From NCBI RefSeq assembly GCF_035918235.1, contig NZ_CP109485.1:1550001-1614000 (forward strand): a stretch of DNA of 64,000 nucleotides, in the 5' to 3' direction. This document shows, one piece after another, positions 7,321-16,576 of the stretch (positions are counted from its first letter, which is position 1; each line of letters begins with the position of its first letter). This DNA comes from Streptomyces sp. NBC_01445. Lineage in GTDB: Bacteria; Actinomycetota; Actinomycetes; Streptomycetales; Streptomycetaceae. The notes beneath the pieces are model-generated. The model did not search any database. It worked only from the letters and a program-made list of their open reading frames with translations, and had not been told where the DNA came from. The translations under genes were made by a program, and so were the position numbers.

Positions 7321-9414
7321 TCAGTCGCGGGCCGGCACCACGAACTCGCACCACACGCACTTGCCGCTCCCCCGCGCCTCCACGCCCCACACGTCCGCGA
7401 GCCGGTCCACGAGGAGCAGGCCGCGCCCCGAGACGCCTTCCTCGCCCGCCTCGCGCCGGCGTGGCAGCGCGCTGGAGGTGTCCTCGACCTCCACGCGTAG
7501 CCTGCGGTCGGACGCGGTGATCACGCGGAGGGTGACGATCGCGGGGCCGTCGGTGTGCATCAGCGCGTTGGTGATCATCTCGTCGGCGACGAGCTCGATC
7601 TCGTCCGCGCGCCCGCCCGATCCCCAGGCCCGGACGGCGGCCCTGATCATGTGCCGGGCCTCTCTCAGGGCCTCGGGGTCGTTCGGCGCGACATGCTGCT
7701 GGAGTCGGCCGCCCGACTGGGGGGCGCCGATGCCGCGGCGGCGCAGCAGGAGCAGGGCGACATCGTCGTCACCGCCGCGTTCGTCGACGCTCTCGCACAA
7801 CAGGTCGCCGAGGTCGCCGAGGTCGTGGGGGCCGGTGCCGACGAGGGCCGTGAGGGCCTGGAGTCCGTCGTCGAGGTCGGTGCCGGGCTGCTCGACGAGG
7901 CCGTCGGTGCACAGGATCAGAGTCTGGCCCGGGTCGAGTTCGACGGTCGCGACCGGGTATTCGAGCCGGCCGAACTCGGCGGAGAGGCCCAGCGGCAGGC
8001 CGCCGTCGACAGGCAGTCTGCGACAGGTCCCGTCGGTGAGGCGCAGCAGCGGGTCCAGATGCCCGGCGCGCACGAGCTGGACGACCCCGGTCGACAGGTC
8101 GGCCTCCGCGTACAGGCAGGTCGCGAACCGCTCGGTGTCGAGTTCGTGGAGGAAGACGGAGGCGCGGGCCATGACGGTGGCGGGCGTGTGCCCCTCGGCG
8201 GCGTACGCGCGCAGCACGATGCGCAGCTGTCCCATGACGGCGGCGGCGTGGGTGTCGTGTCCCTGGACGTCGCCGATGACGGCGCCGACGCGTCCGCCGG
8301 GCAGCGGGATCACGTCGTACCAGTCGCCTCCGATGTCGCGGCCGAGGGAGGCCGAGCGGTAACGGACGGCGATGTCGGCGCCGGACACGGCGGGGATGGT
8401 GCGGGGCAGCATGGCCTGCTGGAGGCCCTGGGCGAGGTCCTTCTCCTGCTCGTAGAACATCGCGCGCTGGAGGCTCTGGGCGATGCTGCTGCCGAGGGCG
8501 ACGAGTACGTTGCGCTCCTCCTCGGTGAAGCCGCGTTTCTCGTTGTAGAGCAGGCCGAGCGCGCCGATGGGGCGGGCCTGGGCGATGAGCGGCAGGTAGG
8601 CCGCGGCCGTGATCTCGAGCTGGGTGATGTGCGGCCACAGCAGCGGGTAGGACTCGGCGAAGTCGTCGGGGGACTCGATGAAGCGGGGCGCGAGGGTGCG
8701 CACGACGTCGCCCATGGGGTACGGCTCGTCGATCCGCGTGACCTTGGTGCCGGGCACGAAGCTGCCCTCGGGGCCGTCGGCGACGAGGTGGATGCGGCCG
8801 GCTTTGACAAGGCCCATGACGAGGCTGGTGGCGCCGAGGTGCTGGAGGCCGTGGCTGTCCTTGAGCACGTCGATGACGTCCTGGACGGTGCGGGCGTGGG
8901 CGAGTGCGGCGGTGGTGCCCTGGACGACGCTGGTCTGGCGGCGGCGCAGGGCGTCCTGTTCACGCCGGGCCGTGCTGTCGCTGAGCTCCTGGGTGGCGTC
9001 GCGGACGAGGCCGACGATGCGGCGCGGGCGGCCGGTGTCGTCCCGTCGGATGTAGCCCTGGGTGTGGGTCCAGCGCATCCTGCCGTCGCGGCATTTGATG
9101 CGGAAGTAGGCGCCGTAGTTCTCGCTGCCGTCCTTCAGGGCCGTGGAGACGATGCCGTCGAGCCTGACGGCCTCGGTCGGGGGGACGCGGAGGTCGAGGG
9201 TCTCGGGGCGCCCGTCGTATTCCTCGGGGCGTATGTCGAAGATCTCGTGGGCCTTGGCGTCCATGTGCATCAGGCCGGCGTCGAGGTCCCAGTCGAAGCT
9301 GCCGATGCCCAGGTGGTCCCCGAACTCGGCGAGGAAGCAGCAGGCCGCACCGCCTGCCGCCCTGCCGCAGTGGGTGCAGTCGGTCGGCTCCCCTCCCCCC
9401 GTACCGGCTTCCAT
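7321..9414 (-). CDS. PAS-GAF-SpoIIE phosphatase with C-terminal HATPase domain
   Basis: A 697-aa multidomain regulator. Residues 13-26 form a small cysteine cluster (CTHC...CC). A PAS domain covers about 33-145 and a GAF domain about 165-320. A SpoIIE/PP2C serine phosphatase spans about 345-560, with metal-binding GGDWYD (362-367) and GDVQGHD (381-387). A GHKL ATPase (anti-sigma-kinase type) covers about 570-695, with an N-box near DEMITNALMHTD and a G-box GRGLLLVD. Such proteins act in partner-switching control of sigma factors in Streptomyces, both dephosphorylating anti-anti-sigma factors and binding or phosphorylating their partners. No anti-anti-sigma gene is adjacent. The N-terminal cysteines are an unusual addition. 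Confidence 0.9.
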   Translation of the reverse strand: MEAGTGGGEPTDCTHCGRAAGGAACCFLAEFGDHLGIGSFDWDLDAGLMHMDAKAHEIFDIRPEEYDGRPETLDLRVPPTEAVRLDGIVSTALKDGSENYGAYFRIKCRDGRMRWTHTQGYIRRDDTGRPRRIVGLVRDATQELSDSTARREQDALRRRQTSVVQGTTAALAHARTVQDVIDVLKDSHGLQHLGATSLVMGLVKAGRIHLVADGPEGSFVPGTKVTRIDEPYPMGDVVRTLAPRFIESPDDFAESYPLLWPHITQLEITAAAYLPLIAQARPIGALGLLYNEKRGFTEEERNVLVALGSSIAQSLQRAMFYEQEKDLAQGLQQAMLPRTIPAVSGADIAVRYRSASLGRDIGGDWYDVIPLPGGRVGAVIGDVQGHDTHAAAVMGQLRIVLRAYAAEGHTPATVMARASVFLHELDTERFATCLYAEADLSTGVVQLVRAGHLDPLLRLTDGTCRRLPVDGGLPLGLSAEFGRLEYPVATVELDPGQTLILCTDGLVEQPGTDLDDGLQALTALVGTGPHDLGDLGDLLCESVDERGGDDDVALLLLRRRGIGAPQSGGRLQQHVAPNDPEALREARHMIRAAVRAWGSGGRADEIELVADEMITNALMHTDGPAIVTLRVITASDRRLRVEVEDTSSALPRRREAGEEGVSGRGLLLVDRLADVWGVEARGSGKCVWCEFVVPARD

Positions 9415-9490
9415 GGGGCCACGCTAGGCGCAGCGCGAATCACTCGCATGTGGGGCACCGTGTGCTCCGCATGGCCCTGCGCGCACCACT

Positions 9491-9533
9491 AGGCGCGCCG
9501 GGGGCCGTCGGTGCGGCGGCCCCCGGCGCGCCT
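9491..9533. terminator. Perfect 17-bp hairpin terminator
   Basis: Bases 9491-9507 pair perfectly with 9517-9533 around a 9-nt loop. The hairpin sits just past the stop of the leftward DUF6777 lipoprotein gene and before the SpoIIE gene start, so it most likely ends the lipoprotein transcript. There is no clear U-tract, as is common in Streptomyces terminators. Confidence 0.75.
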
Positions 9534-9551
9534 TCGCCGGGCAAGGTTGCG

Positions 9552-10706
9552 TCAGATGTCGTGGACGTTCTCGGCGGACGGCTCGTCGGGGATGAGGCCG
9601 GTTCCGCCGGGCCGGTCGGGGCTGTCGGGGCTGTCGGGGACGGTGTCCGGGCCGAGGTCGCTGGAGCCGTCGCTGGGGGGCGAGTCCGGCGGGGTGTCTG
9701 TGTCGCCGGGCGCGCTGGTCGGCGGGCCGGCGGGCTCCGAGGCCGGTGCCGACTCGTCCGAGGAGGACGGTGCCGACTCGTCCGAGGAGGGCGGCTGCGA
9801 CGACGGTGGGCTGGTGCTGCTGGAGGACTCCGACGGGCTGCTGCTGGAGCTGCTGCTCGAGCTCGGTGACGTGGACGACGGCGGGGGCGACTTGGAGCTG
9901 TCGGAGGGGTTGGGCTTCGGCATCGGGGGCGGCGGCACGCGCTTGTCGTGCTGTCCGTCGTCACCGACCTTCCGCTCGATCCACGTGTTGTTGGTGATGT
10001 TCACGATGACGATGTTCGTGATGACCTTCGGTGCCGGGGTGACGACCACGACCTGGGTGGGCCGGTAGCCGGACCACTCCTGTCCCTGGGTGTTCGGCGT
10101 CCCCGTGAACGCTACGGGCGGCGCCAGCGGGTTGCCGCACGCGCACCGCACGCGGGGCATCCCGCGTGCGTCGACGAGTACGGCGGTGCCGGCCTGGAGC
10201 ACGGACTGGTAGCTCGTCGCCTCTCCGGAGCGGTAGCCGTGGTTGGTGACGCGGGTGTCGGCGCGCAGTACGACGGGGGTGAGGCCGCGCAGGAAGCTGG
10301 GGACGGTGGTCGCGGAGATGCCCGCGCCGTCGGCGAAGGCGCGTTCCTTGGTCGGGTCCGAGGTGAGGAAGGCGACCTGCTTCTCGACGTCGCAGCTTCC
10401 GACGGACTGCGTGCCGCCGTAGAGGCCGGGGGTCGCGCCGTCGACGGGACGCATGCCCTGCGTGGTCGCGGTTGCGGTGCCGCTCGGTGACGGCGGCTGC
10501 GGCGTTCGGGTGACGGGGGCAGGAGTCTCGGTGGTGGTGGCGGTGGAGTCGGTGAACGGGTCGTTGCCCACCTCCGCCACGGGCTGGAGGAACAGCTCCC
10601 CCTTGTCGGCCGACGCGTTGTTGCCGCTGTCCCCGGAACATCCGGCGACCAGGAGTGCGGCGGATATCGCAAAGGCAGTGACAAGGGTCCTGGTGGGTGA
10701 GCGCAC
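9552..10706 (-). CDS. DUF6777-like lipoprotein with Ser/Pro-rich tail
   Basis: A 384-aa protein starting at GTG 10706 (GGGAGA upstream). Residues 1-24 are a lipoprotein signal ending in the lipobox LVAGC. The folded part (about 85-230) matches the DUF6777 type seen in Streptomyces (GLYGGTQSVGSCDVEKQV; CACGNPLAPP with two nearby cysteines). From about 245 the chain becomes a long low-complexity Ser/Pro/Asp tail that may span peptidoglycan or be glycosylated. Function is unknown. It diverges from the LMF-like gene, with starts about 120 bp apart. Confidence 0.75.
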   Translation of the reverse strand: MRSPTRTLVTAFAISAALLVAGCSGDSGNNASADKGELFLQPVAEVGNDPFTDSTATTTETPAPVTRTPQPPSPSGTATATTQGMRPVDGATPGLYGGTQSVGSCDVEKQVAFLTSDPTKERAFADGAGISATTVPSFLRGLTPVVLRADTRVTNHGYRSGEATSYQSVLQAGTAVLVDARGMPRVRCACGNPLAPPVAFTGTPNTQGQEWSGYRPTQVVVVTPAPKVITNIVIVNITNNTWIERKVGDDGQHDKRVPPPPMPKPNPSDSSKSPPPSSTSPSSSSSSSSSPSESSSSTSPPSSQPPSSDESAPSSSDESAPASEPAGPPTSAPGDTDTPPDSPPSDGSSDLGPDTVPDSPDSPDRPGGTGLIPDEPSAENVHDI

Positions 10707-10825
10707 CGTGTTCTCCCGCCTACATATGGGCACTTTGCCCCATTGTTTGCGACGGAATCGGGCATCTCGCAAGCGCAGTGCGATCCCGCACGCGCATCAC
10801 CCTCACTCTCCGTCACACTGGAGAG

Positions 10826-12256
10826 GTGGAGTGGTTCAGCTCGCCCGGGTACTGGCTCGGCCGCCTGATCTTCCAGCGCGGTCTGGCGGCGCTGTATCTC
10901 GTGGCCTTCCTGGGGGCGGCGCTGCAGTTCCGGGCGCTGATCGGCGAGCGCGGGATGCTGCCGGTTCCGCGCTATCTGGAGCGGGTGCCATGGCGGCAGG
11001 CGCCGACGCTGTTCAGGGCGTACTACTCGGACCGGTTCTTCGCGGGCGTCGCCTGGGGCGGGGCCGCGCTGTCGGCCGCGCTCGCCGCGGGACTGGCCGA
11101 CCGGGTGCCGCTGTGGGCAGCCATGGCCCTGTGGGTGGTGCCGTGGGTGCTCTATCTGTCGATCGTGAACGTCGGGCAGACCTGGTACGCGTTCGGCTGG
11201 GAGTCACTCCTGCTGGAGGTGGGCTTCCTCGCCGTCTTCCTCGGCAACGAACGGGTGGCGCCACCGCTGCTCGTACTGGTGCTCCTGCGCTGGGTCCTGT
11301 TCCGCGTCGAGTTCGGCGCGGGCCTGATCAAGATGCGCGGGGACGAGTGCTGGCGGAAGCTGACGTGCCTCTACTACCACCATGAGACACAGCCGATGCC
11401 GGGCCCGCTGAGCTGGTTCTTCCACCGGCTCCCGCGCCCCCTGCACCGCGTCGAGGCCGGTGCCAACCACGTGACCCAACTCGTCTTGCCCGTGCTCCTG
11501 TTCACCCCGCAGCCGATCGCGACGGGTGCGGCCTGCCTGATGATCCTCACCCAGCTGTGGCTGGTCCTGTCGGGCAACTTCTCCTGGCTGAACTGGCTGA
11601 CGATCCTGCTCGCCGTGACGGCGGTGGACTTCTCCCTCCTGCGCGAGCCGCCGCACCCGGCCGCCGCCCCACTCTGGTACGAGTGCGTCGTCATCGCCGT
11701 CACCGCACTCGTCGTCGCGCTGAGCTACCACCCGGCGCTCAACCTGCTGTCGCGCCGCCAGTCCATGAACCGCTCCTACGACTCCCTGCACCTCGTCAAC
11801 GCGTACGGCGCCTTCGGCAGCGTCGGGCGTATCCGGCACGAGATCGTCATCGAGGGCACGGCCGACGCGGTGCCACGTGAGGAATCCGCCTGGCTGGTCT
11901 ACGAGTTCCGGGGCAAGCCGGGCGATCCGGGGCGCTGGCCACGCCAGTTCGCCCCCTACCATCTGCGGCTCGACTGGATGATGTGGTTCGCGGCGCTCTC
12001 TCCCCTGTACGCGGAGTCCTGGTTCGGAGGCCTGGTGGAGCGGCTTCTGACCGGCGACCGCGACACGTTGCGGCTCCTGCGCCGCTCCCCGTTCCCCGCC
12101 GACGCCCCGCCCACGTACGTCCGGGCCCGGCTCTACCGCTATCGCTTCACCACGTGGCGCGAGCTGCGGGCGACGGGTGCCTGCTGGGAGCGGACGTACG
12201 TACGCGAGTTCCTGAGGCCGACGCGGCTTGCCGTCTCCCGGAGCCAGAGCCGGTAG
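10826..12256 (+). CDS. Lipase maturation factor (LMF1)-like membrane protein
   Basis: A 476-aa protein with about seven hydrophobic segments in the first 310 residues and a soluble C-terminal domain. The N-terminus EWFSSPGYWLGRLIFQRG, the loop GLIKMRGDECWRKLTCLYYH and the C-terminal RLDWMMWFAALSP are typical of the LMF1 family, in which the animal homologues help lipases fold in the ER. Bacterial members have no proven role; help in folding secreted lipases is a guess. GTG 10826 fits the family N-terminus, but the GGAGAG motif abuts it, so translation could begin elsewhere. It converges on the fucose operon, with 13 bp between stops. Confidence 0.8.
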   Translation: MEWFSSPGYWLGRLIFQRGLAALYLVAFLGAALQFRALIGERGMLPVPRYLERVPWRQAPTLFRAYYSDRFFAGVAWGGAALSAALAAGLADRVPLWAAMALWVVPWVLYLSIVNVGQTWYAFGWESLLLEVGFLAVFLGNERVAPPLLVLVLLRWVLFRVEFGAGLIKMRGDECWRKLTCLYYHHETQPMPGPLSWFFHRLPRPLHRVEAGANHVTQLVLPVLLFTPQPIATGAACLMILTQLWLVLSGNFSWLNWLTILLAVTAVDFSLLREPPHPAAAPLWYECVVIAVTALVVALSYHPALNLLSRRQSMNRSYDSLHLVNAYGAFGSVGRIRHEIVIEGTADAVPREESAWLVYEFRGKPGDPGRWPRQFAPYHLRLDWMMWFAALSPLYAESWFGGLVERLLTGDRDTLRLLRRSPFPADAPPTYVRARLYRYRFTTWRELRATGACWERTYVREFLRPTRLAVSRSQSR

Positions 12257-12282
12257 AAACCTCCCGGAGTCAGAGCCCGTAG
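12235..12282. repeat. 22-bp direct repeat across two convergent stop codons
   Basis: Bases 12235-12256 and 12261-12282 are the same 22-mer with two mismatches. The first copy carries the TAG stop of the LMF-like gene, the second the complement of the TGA stop of the amidohydrolase. It looks like a small tandem duplication at the junction of two convergent genes. Confidence 0.7.
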
Positions 12283-13115
12283 ACGCGGGTCGCCGTGCCG
12301 CCGAAGACCGCGTCGCGCTCAGGAGCGGTCAGCGATCCGGTCAACTCCTGTGCTGCGTCCATGACTTGCTCATAGGTTGCAGCCAGGTTGCACACCGGCC
12401 AGTCCGAGCCGAACATCACGCGGTCGGGCCCGAACGCCTCCAGGACCGCGTCGGCGTACGGCCGCAGCGCCCCCGGCGTCCAGGTCGCCCAGTCGGCCTC
12501 GGTGACCAGGCCGGAGAGTTTGCAGACCGCGTTGGGCAGGGCCGCCAGCGCGCGCAGCCCGTCGGCCCACGGCTCGGTCACGCCCGACGCGACGGGCGGC
12601 TTGCCGCAGTGGTCGAGGACGAAGGTGAGGCCGGGCAGAGCGGCGGCCGCCGCGGCGCAGGCGGGAAGCTGGTTCGGCAGGACCACCAGGTCGTAGACCA
12701 GACCGGCGTCGGCGACGGCCGCGAGGCCCCGGCGCACGTCGGGCCGCAGCAGCCACTCGGGGTCGGGTTCCGCCTGGACCTGGTGGCGGATGCCCTTCAG
12801 GTAACGCCCGCCGGGGAGTTCGGCGAGCCGGGCCAGGGTGTCGGCGATGTCGGGGCGTGTGAGGTCGGCCCAGCCGACCACTCCGGCCACGAGTTCGCCG
12901 GCGTGGGCCAGGGCGAGGAACTCCGGGGTCTCCTCCTCGACGGTGACGGTCTGCACGAGGACGGTGGCCGTGACACCGGACTTGTGCGCCAGGGGCGCGA
13001 GGTCGTCCAGCGTGAAGTCCCGCCGGATCGGGGCGAGTTGCTCGCCGGTGATCCAGGCCTGGTCGCGCACGGAGAGGTCCCAGACGTGGTGGTGCGCGTC
13101 GACGATCGCGGTCAT
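12270..13115 (-). CDS. COG3618-type amidohydrolase, probable L-fucono-1,5-lactonase
   Basis: A 281-aa metal-dependent hydrolase of the amidohydrolase_2 family. HHH after DA near the N-terminus (residues 7-10) starts strand 1, FVLDHCGKP is the middle metal or catalytic site, and MFGSDWPVCN carries the late aspartate. COG3618 enzymes next to fucose dehydrogenases hydrolyse sugar lactones, so L-fuconolactone to L-fuconate is the best assignment. ATG 13115 overlaps the mutarotase stop by one base (TGATG). It is the last gene of the eight-gene leftward operon. The reaction is inferred from neighbours; the fold is clear. Confidence 0.82.
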   Translation of the reverse strand: MTAIVDAHHHVWDLSVRDQAWITGEQLAPIRRDFTLDDLAPLAHKSGVTATVLVQTVTVEEETPEFLALAHAGELVAGVVGWADLTRPDIADTLARLAELPGGRYLKGIRHQVQAEPDPEWLLRPDVRRGLAAVADAGLVYDLVVLPNQLPACAAAAAALPGLTFVLDHCGKPPVASGVTEPWADGLRALAALPNAVCKLSGLVTEADWATWTPGALRPYADAVLEAFGPDRVMFGSDWPVCNLAATYEQVMDAAQELTGSLTAPERDAVFGGTATRVYGL

Positions 13116-13426
13116 CACAGCTCCCAGACGACGGGCAGGCCCGCGTCGGCGCCCTCGGCCGAGTAGTCGTGGACGACGTCGAGCAGTTCGGCCATCCGGG
13201 CCTGCCAGGCGATGTTCACCGGCAGCTTGTCCAGCTCGGCGAGCATGCGGGCGTAGTCCTCGCACTCCAGGACGTGGAACAGGTCGGTCCCGCTGCGCCA
13301 GATGGTCCACGACGTGGCACCGGCCGCGCGGATGGCCTTGCGCAGTTCGGCCGGGACCTCGCGGTGGGCGGCCTCGTACGCGTCGACACGGTCGGCGCGG
13401 ACCTTGGTGTGCAGGGCGATTCTCAC
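13115..13426 (-). CDS. L-rhamnose/L-fucose mutarotase family protein (RhaM/FucU-like, COG3254)
   Basis: A 103-aa dimeric-barrel protein. The pattern ALHTKVRADRVDAYEAAHREV, then SWTIWRSGTDLFHVLECEDY is typical of the rhamnose mutarotase family, which interconverts alpha and beta anomers of 6-deoxy-hexoses. GTG 13426 overlaps the aldo/keto reductase stop (GTGA). In this operon it would supply the anomer used by the L-fucose dehydrogenase. Confidence 0.85.
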   Translation of the reverse strand: MRIALHTKVRADRVDAYEAAHREVPAELRKAIRAAGATSWTIWRSGTDLFHVLECEDYARMLAELDKLPVNIAWQARMAELLDVVHDYSAEGADAGLPVVWEL

Positions 13427-14418
13427 ACGTGCTCCTCTCCGGGTACGGGGACGTCGTCGGGCAGCAGTCCGGCGGCGCGTACTTCCTTCCAGAACGCGGC
13501 CGGCACTGCCGCGGCGAACTGCTCGGCAGCGTCCTGGACTTCGTCCGGCGAACGGGTGCCCACCAGAATGCTCGCCACCGCCGGATGACCGAACGGGAAG
13601 GCGAGCGCGGCCGCCCGCAGGGTGATGCCGTGCCGCTGCGCCACGTCCTGCAACCGGTAGGCACGGTCCAGGACTTCGCGGGGTGCCGCCGCGTAGTCGT
13701 ACGTCGCGCCGGGCCGCGGGTCGGCGAGGAGGCCGGAGTTGAACACGCCGCCGACGACGACCGACGTGCCGCGCGCCTGCGACTCGGGCAACAGCTCCGT
13801 CAGCGCCCCCTGGTCGAGGAGGGTGTAGCGGCCTGCGCACAGGACGGCGTCCACATCGGTGTCGCGGACGAACCGGGTGAGCATCGCGACCTGGTTCATA
13901 CCGGCGCCGATCGCCCCGACGACACCCTCGGCACGCAGCCGCTCAAGAGCCGGGTAGGCCTCCCGGAACGCCTGCTCACCGTGGTCGTCCGGGTCGTGCA
14001 GATACACGACGTCGACGCGGTCGAGGCCGAGCCGCGTCAGGCTGTCCTCCAGAGAGCGGCGCACACCGTCCGCGCTGAAGTCCCAGACGCGGCGGTGCGT
14101 GGCAGGCACGGCGAACCCGTTCTCCAGGTCGTCGCCCCCGCTCTCCCCCACGGGCACGAGGAGGCGTCCCGCCTTTGTGGACACGGTGTACGCCGAGCGG
14201 TCCCGGGCCGCGAGGGCCTCGCCGAGGCGCAGCTCGGACAGGCCGATGCCGTAGTGCGGCGCCGTGTCGAAGTAACGGATGCCCGCGTCCCAGGCCGCGC
14301 CGACCGCGGTCCGGGCCTCCTCGTCGGTGACGGGCGTGTACAGGTTGCCGATACCGGCGGCGCCGAAGGACAGCTCGGTGACATCGACGCCGCTGCGGCC
14401 CAGGGTGCGGGTGCGCAT
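13423..14418 (-). CDS. Aldo/keto reductase, probable L-fucose (D-threo-aldose) 1-dehydrogenase
   Basis: A 331-aa TIM-barrel oxidoreductase. It opens MRTRTLGRSGVDVTELSFGA, with catalytic D and Y in YFDTAPHYGIGLSE, K in STKAGR and H in VYLHDPDD. The full AKR tetrad is therefore present. Family members beside fuconate dehydratases oxidise L-fucose to L-fucono-1,5-lactone with NAD(P). The gene begins 5 bp after the SDR stop and overlaps the mutarotase start. Galactose-type aldoses are alternative substrates. Confidence 0.85.
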   Translation of the reverse strand: MRTRTLGRSGVDVTELSFGAAGIGNLYTPVTDEEARTAVGAAWDAGIRYFDTAPHYGIGLSELRLGEALAARDRSAYTVSTKAGRLLVPVGESGGDDLENGFAVPATHRRVWDFSADGVRRSLEDSLTRLGLDRVDVVYLHDPDDHGEQAFREAYPALERLRAEGVVGAIGAGMNQVAMLTRFVRDTDVDAVLCAGRYTLLDQGALTELLPESQARGTSVVVGGVFNSGLLADPRPGATYDYAAAPREVLDRAYRLQDVAQRHGITLRAAALAFPFGHPAVASILVGTRSPDEVQDAAEQFAAAVPAAFWKEVRAAGLLPDDVPVPGEEHV

Positions 14419-14423
14419 GGCGG

Positions 14424-15197
14424 TCACTGGCCCGCGGGGCGCAGGCGCAGGCCCTGCATGCCGCCGTCGACGGCCAGGGCGGTGCCGGTGGTGGCGCCGG
14501 ACAGTGGGCTCGCCAAGTACGCGACGGCGCCCGCGACTTCGGCGGCAGAGACGAGGCGGCCGGTGGGCTGACGGGACGCGAGGGCCGCGCGCTCGGCGGC
14601 CGGGTCGGGAGCGGCGGACAGCAGCCGGCCGACCCATGGAGTGTCCACGGTCCCCGGGTTGACGCAGTTGACGCGTACCCCTTCGCGGACGTGGTCGGCG
14701 GCCATGGCGAGCGTCAGGGAGTACACGGCGCCCTTCGACGCCGAGTACAGGGCGCGCTGCGGGAGGCCGGCCGTCGCGGCGATGGAGCAGGTGTTGACGA
14801 TCGCCGCGTGCGACGACTCCCGAAGGTGGGGCAGGGCGGCGCGCGTCGTGCGGACGATGCCGAGGACGTTGACGTCGAGGACGCGGTGCCACTGGTCGTC
14901 GTCGTTGTCCTCGACGGTGCCCTGGGCGCCGATGCCCGCGTTGTTGACGAGGACGTCGAGGCCGCCGAGGTCCGCCACGGCGGCGACCACGGCGGCGCGC
15001 ACGGAGGCGTCGTCGCTGACGTCGGCGGTGTAGCCGCGCAGCGGCTTGTCGACGCTGCCCGGGTCGAGGTCGAGCACGGCGACGCTCGCGCCGCGGGCGG
15101 CGAGGAGTTCGGCGGTGGCCCGGCCGATCCCGGACGCTCCGCCGGTGACGAGGGCCTTGAGCCCCGCGAGGTCCTGCACGTCGCTGGCGTCGGTCAT
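14424..15197 (-). CDS. SDR oxidoreductase, probable 2-keto-3-deoxy-L-fuconate dehydrogenase
   Basis: A 257-aa classical short-chain dehydrogenase. The Rossmann motif TGGASGIG is followed by VLDLD at the end of the second strand (an acidic residue that favours NAD over NADP), then NNAG, the catalytic Ser in NTCSIA and YSASK. The tail [19 protein letters not shown] is canonical. It starts within the dehydratase stop (ATGA). In the non-phosphorylative L-fucose route it would oxidise 2-keto-3-deoxy-L-fuconate to the 2,4-diketo acid. The substrate is inferred from operon context. Confidence 0.85.
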   Translation of the reverse strand: MTDASDVQDLAGLKALVTGGASGIGRATAELLAARGASVAVLDLDPGSVDKPLRGYTADVSDDASVRAAVVAAVADLGGLDVLVNNAGIGAQGTVEDNDDDQWHRVLDVNVLGIVRTTRAALPHLRESSHAAIVNTCSIAATAGLPQRALYSASKGAVYSLTLAMAADHVREGVRVNCVNPGTVDTPWVGRLLSAAPDPAAERAALASRQPTGRLVSAAEVAGAVAYLASPLSGATTGTALAVDGGMQGLRLRPAGQ

Positions 15198-16549
15198 GCC
15201 GCTGCACCCTTCTGGTCGGTGGCGCCCTGCCGGGCGAGGTCGGCGGCCCAGAAGGCGCCGTCGGGGTAGGTGTACTCCGCGATGGACTCGGGCCGCATCG
15301 CGGCGGAGAAGCCGGGCGCCGTGGGCGCCGTGTAGTGGCCGTCGCGGATCACGACGGGGTCGATGAAGTGGCCGTGCAGATGGTCGACGTACTCGATGAC
15401 GCGGTCCTGCGTGGTGCCCGCGAGGGCGACGTAGTCGAACATCGAGAGGTGCTGGACGAGTTCGCACAGGCCGACACCGCCCGCGTGCGGGCACACGGGG
15501 ACACCGAACTTGGCGGCGAGCAGCAGGATGGCGAGGTTCTCGTTGACGCCGCCGACGCGCGCCGCGTCGATCTGGAGGATGTCGATGGCGCCGGCCTGGA
15601 GGAGCTGCTTGAAGATGATGCGGTTCTGGACGTGCTCGCCGGTGGCGACCTTCACGGGCGCGACGGCCCTGCGGATCGCTGCGTGGCCGAGGACGTCGTC
15701 GGGGCTGGTCGGCTCCTCCACCCAGTACGGGTCGAACTCGGCGAGCGCCCTGGTCCACTCGATGGCCTCGCCGACGTTCCACCGCTGGTTGGCGTCGATC
15801 GCCATCCGGATGTCCGGGCCGATCACCGCGCGGGCGGCGCGGCAGCGCCGGATGTCGTCGGCGAGGTCGGCGCCGACCTTCAGCTTGATCTGCCGGAAGC
15901 CGTCGGCGACGGCCTGCCGGGCGAGTCGGCCGAGCTTCTCGTCGGAGTAGCCGAGCCAGCCGGGCGAGGTGGTGTAGCCGGGGAAGCCGCGCTCGCGCAG
16001 GGCGCTCTCGCGGTCCGCCGCGCCCACGCGGCCCGATCTGAGGAGCGCGAGGGCGTCGTCGGGGGTGAGCGCGTCGGCGATGTAGCGGAAGTCGATCTGC
16101 GAGACGAGCCACTCGGGCGTCGCGTCGGCCAGGAACTGCCACAGCGGCTTGCGGGCGCGCTTGGCCGCCAGGTCCCACACGGCGTTGACGACGGCACCGA
16201 TCGCCATGTGCATCACGCCCTTCTCGGGGCCGAGCCAGCGGAGCTGGCTGTCACCGATCAGGTCGCGGTTCAACGTCCCAGGGTCGGCACACAGTTCGTC
16301 GACCCCCCGGCCGACGACATGGTGCCGCAGGGCGTCGATCGCGGCGACCTGGACATCGTTGCCACGACCGATGGTGAACGTGAATCCGTGCCCCTCGACT
16401 CCGTCGGCGGCGTCGGTGCGGAGCACGACGTAGGCGGCGGAGTAGTCGGGGTCCGGGTTCATGGCGTCGGATCCGTCCAGCTCCCTGGAAGTGGGGAACC
16501 GGATGTCGAAAGTGTCAACCGCGATGATTCGGGCGGCAGTTGGAGACAC
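15194..16549 (-). CDS. L-fuconate dehydratase (enolase superfamily)
   Basis: A 451-aa mandelate-racemase/enolase-type enzyme. The N-terminal capping domain opens [20 protein letters not shown], a stretch characteristic of fuconate dehydratases. The barrel carries IKLKVG (KxK base), MAIDANQ and WVEEPT metal ligands, [10 protein letters not shown], and VCPHAGGVG with the catalytic His. It converts L-fuconate to 2-keto-3-deoxy-L-fuconate. It lies 27 bp after the ABC permease stop and overlaps the next gene. Its family is among the clearest in the cluster and fixes the operon's sugar as L-fucose or a close 6-deoxy/galacto relative. Confidence 0.9.
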   Translation of the reverse strand: MSPTAARIIAVDTFDIRFPTSRELDGSDAMNPDPDYSAAYVVLRTDAADGVEGHGFTFTIGRGNDVQVAAIDALRHHVVGRGVDELCADPGTLNRDLIGDSQLRWLGPEKGVMHMAIGAVVNAVWDLAAKRARKPLWQFLADATPEWLVSQIDFRYIADALTPDDALALLRSGRVGAADRESALRERGFPGYTTSPGWLGYSDEKLGRLARQAVADGFRQIKLKVGADLADDIRRCRAARAVIGPDIRMAIDANQRWNVGEAIEWTRALAEFDPYWVEEPTSPDDVLGHAAIRRAVAPVKVATGEHVQNRIIFKQLLQAGAIDILQIDAARVGGVNENLAILLLAAKFGVPVCPHAGGVGLCELVQHLSMFDYVALAGTTQDRVIEYVDHLHGHFIDPVVIRDGHYTAPTAPGFSAAMRPESIAEYTYPDGAFWAADLARQGATDQKGAAA

Positions 16550-16576
16550 GGGTGGCCTTTCTTGCTGAGGCGGGGG

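Noticed and set aside
9735..9910. Tandem repeat or CRISPR-like array in the lipoprotein gene
   Set aside because: The repeats are codons of a Ser/Pro-rich protein tail without regular spacers.
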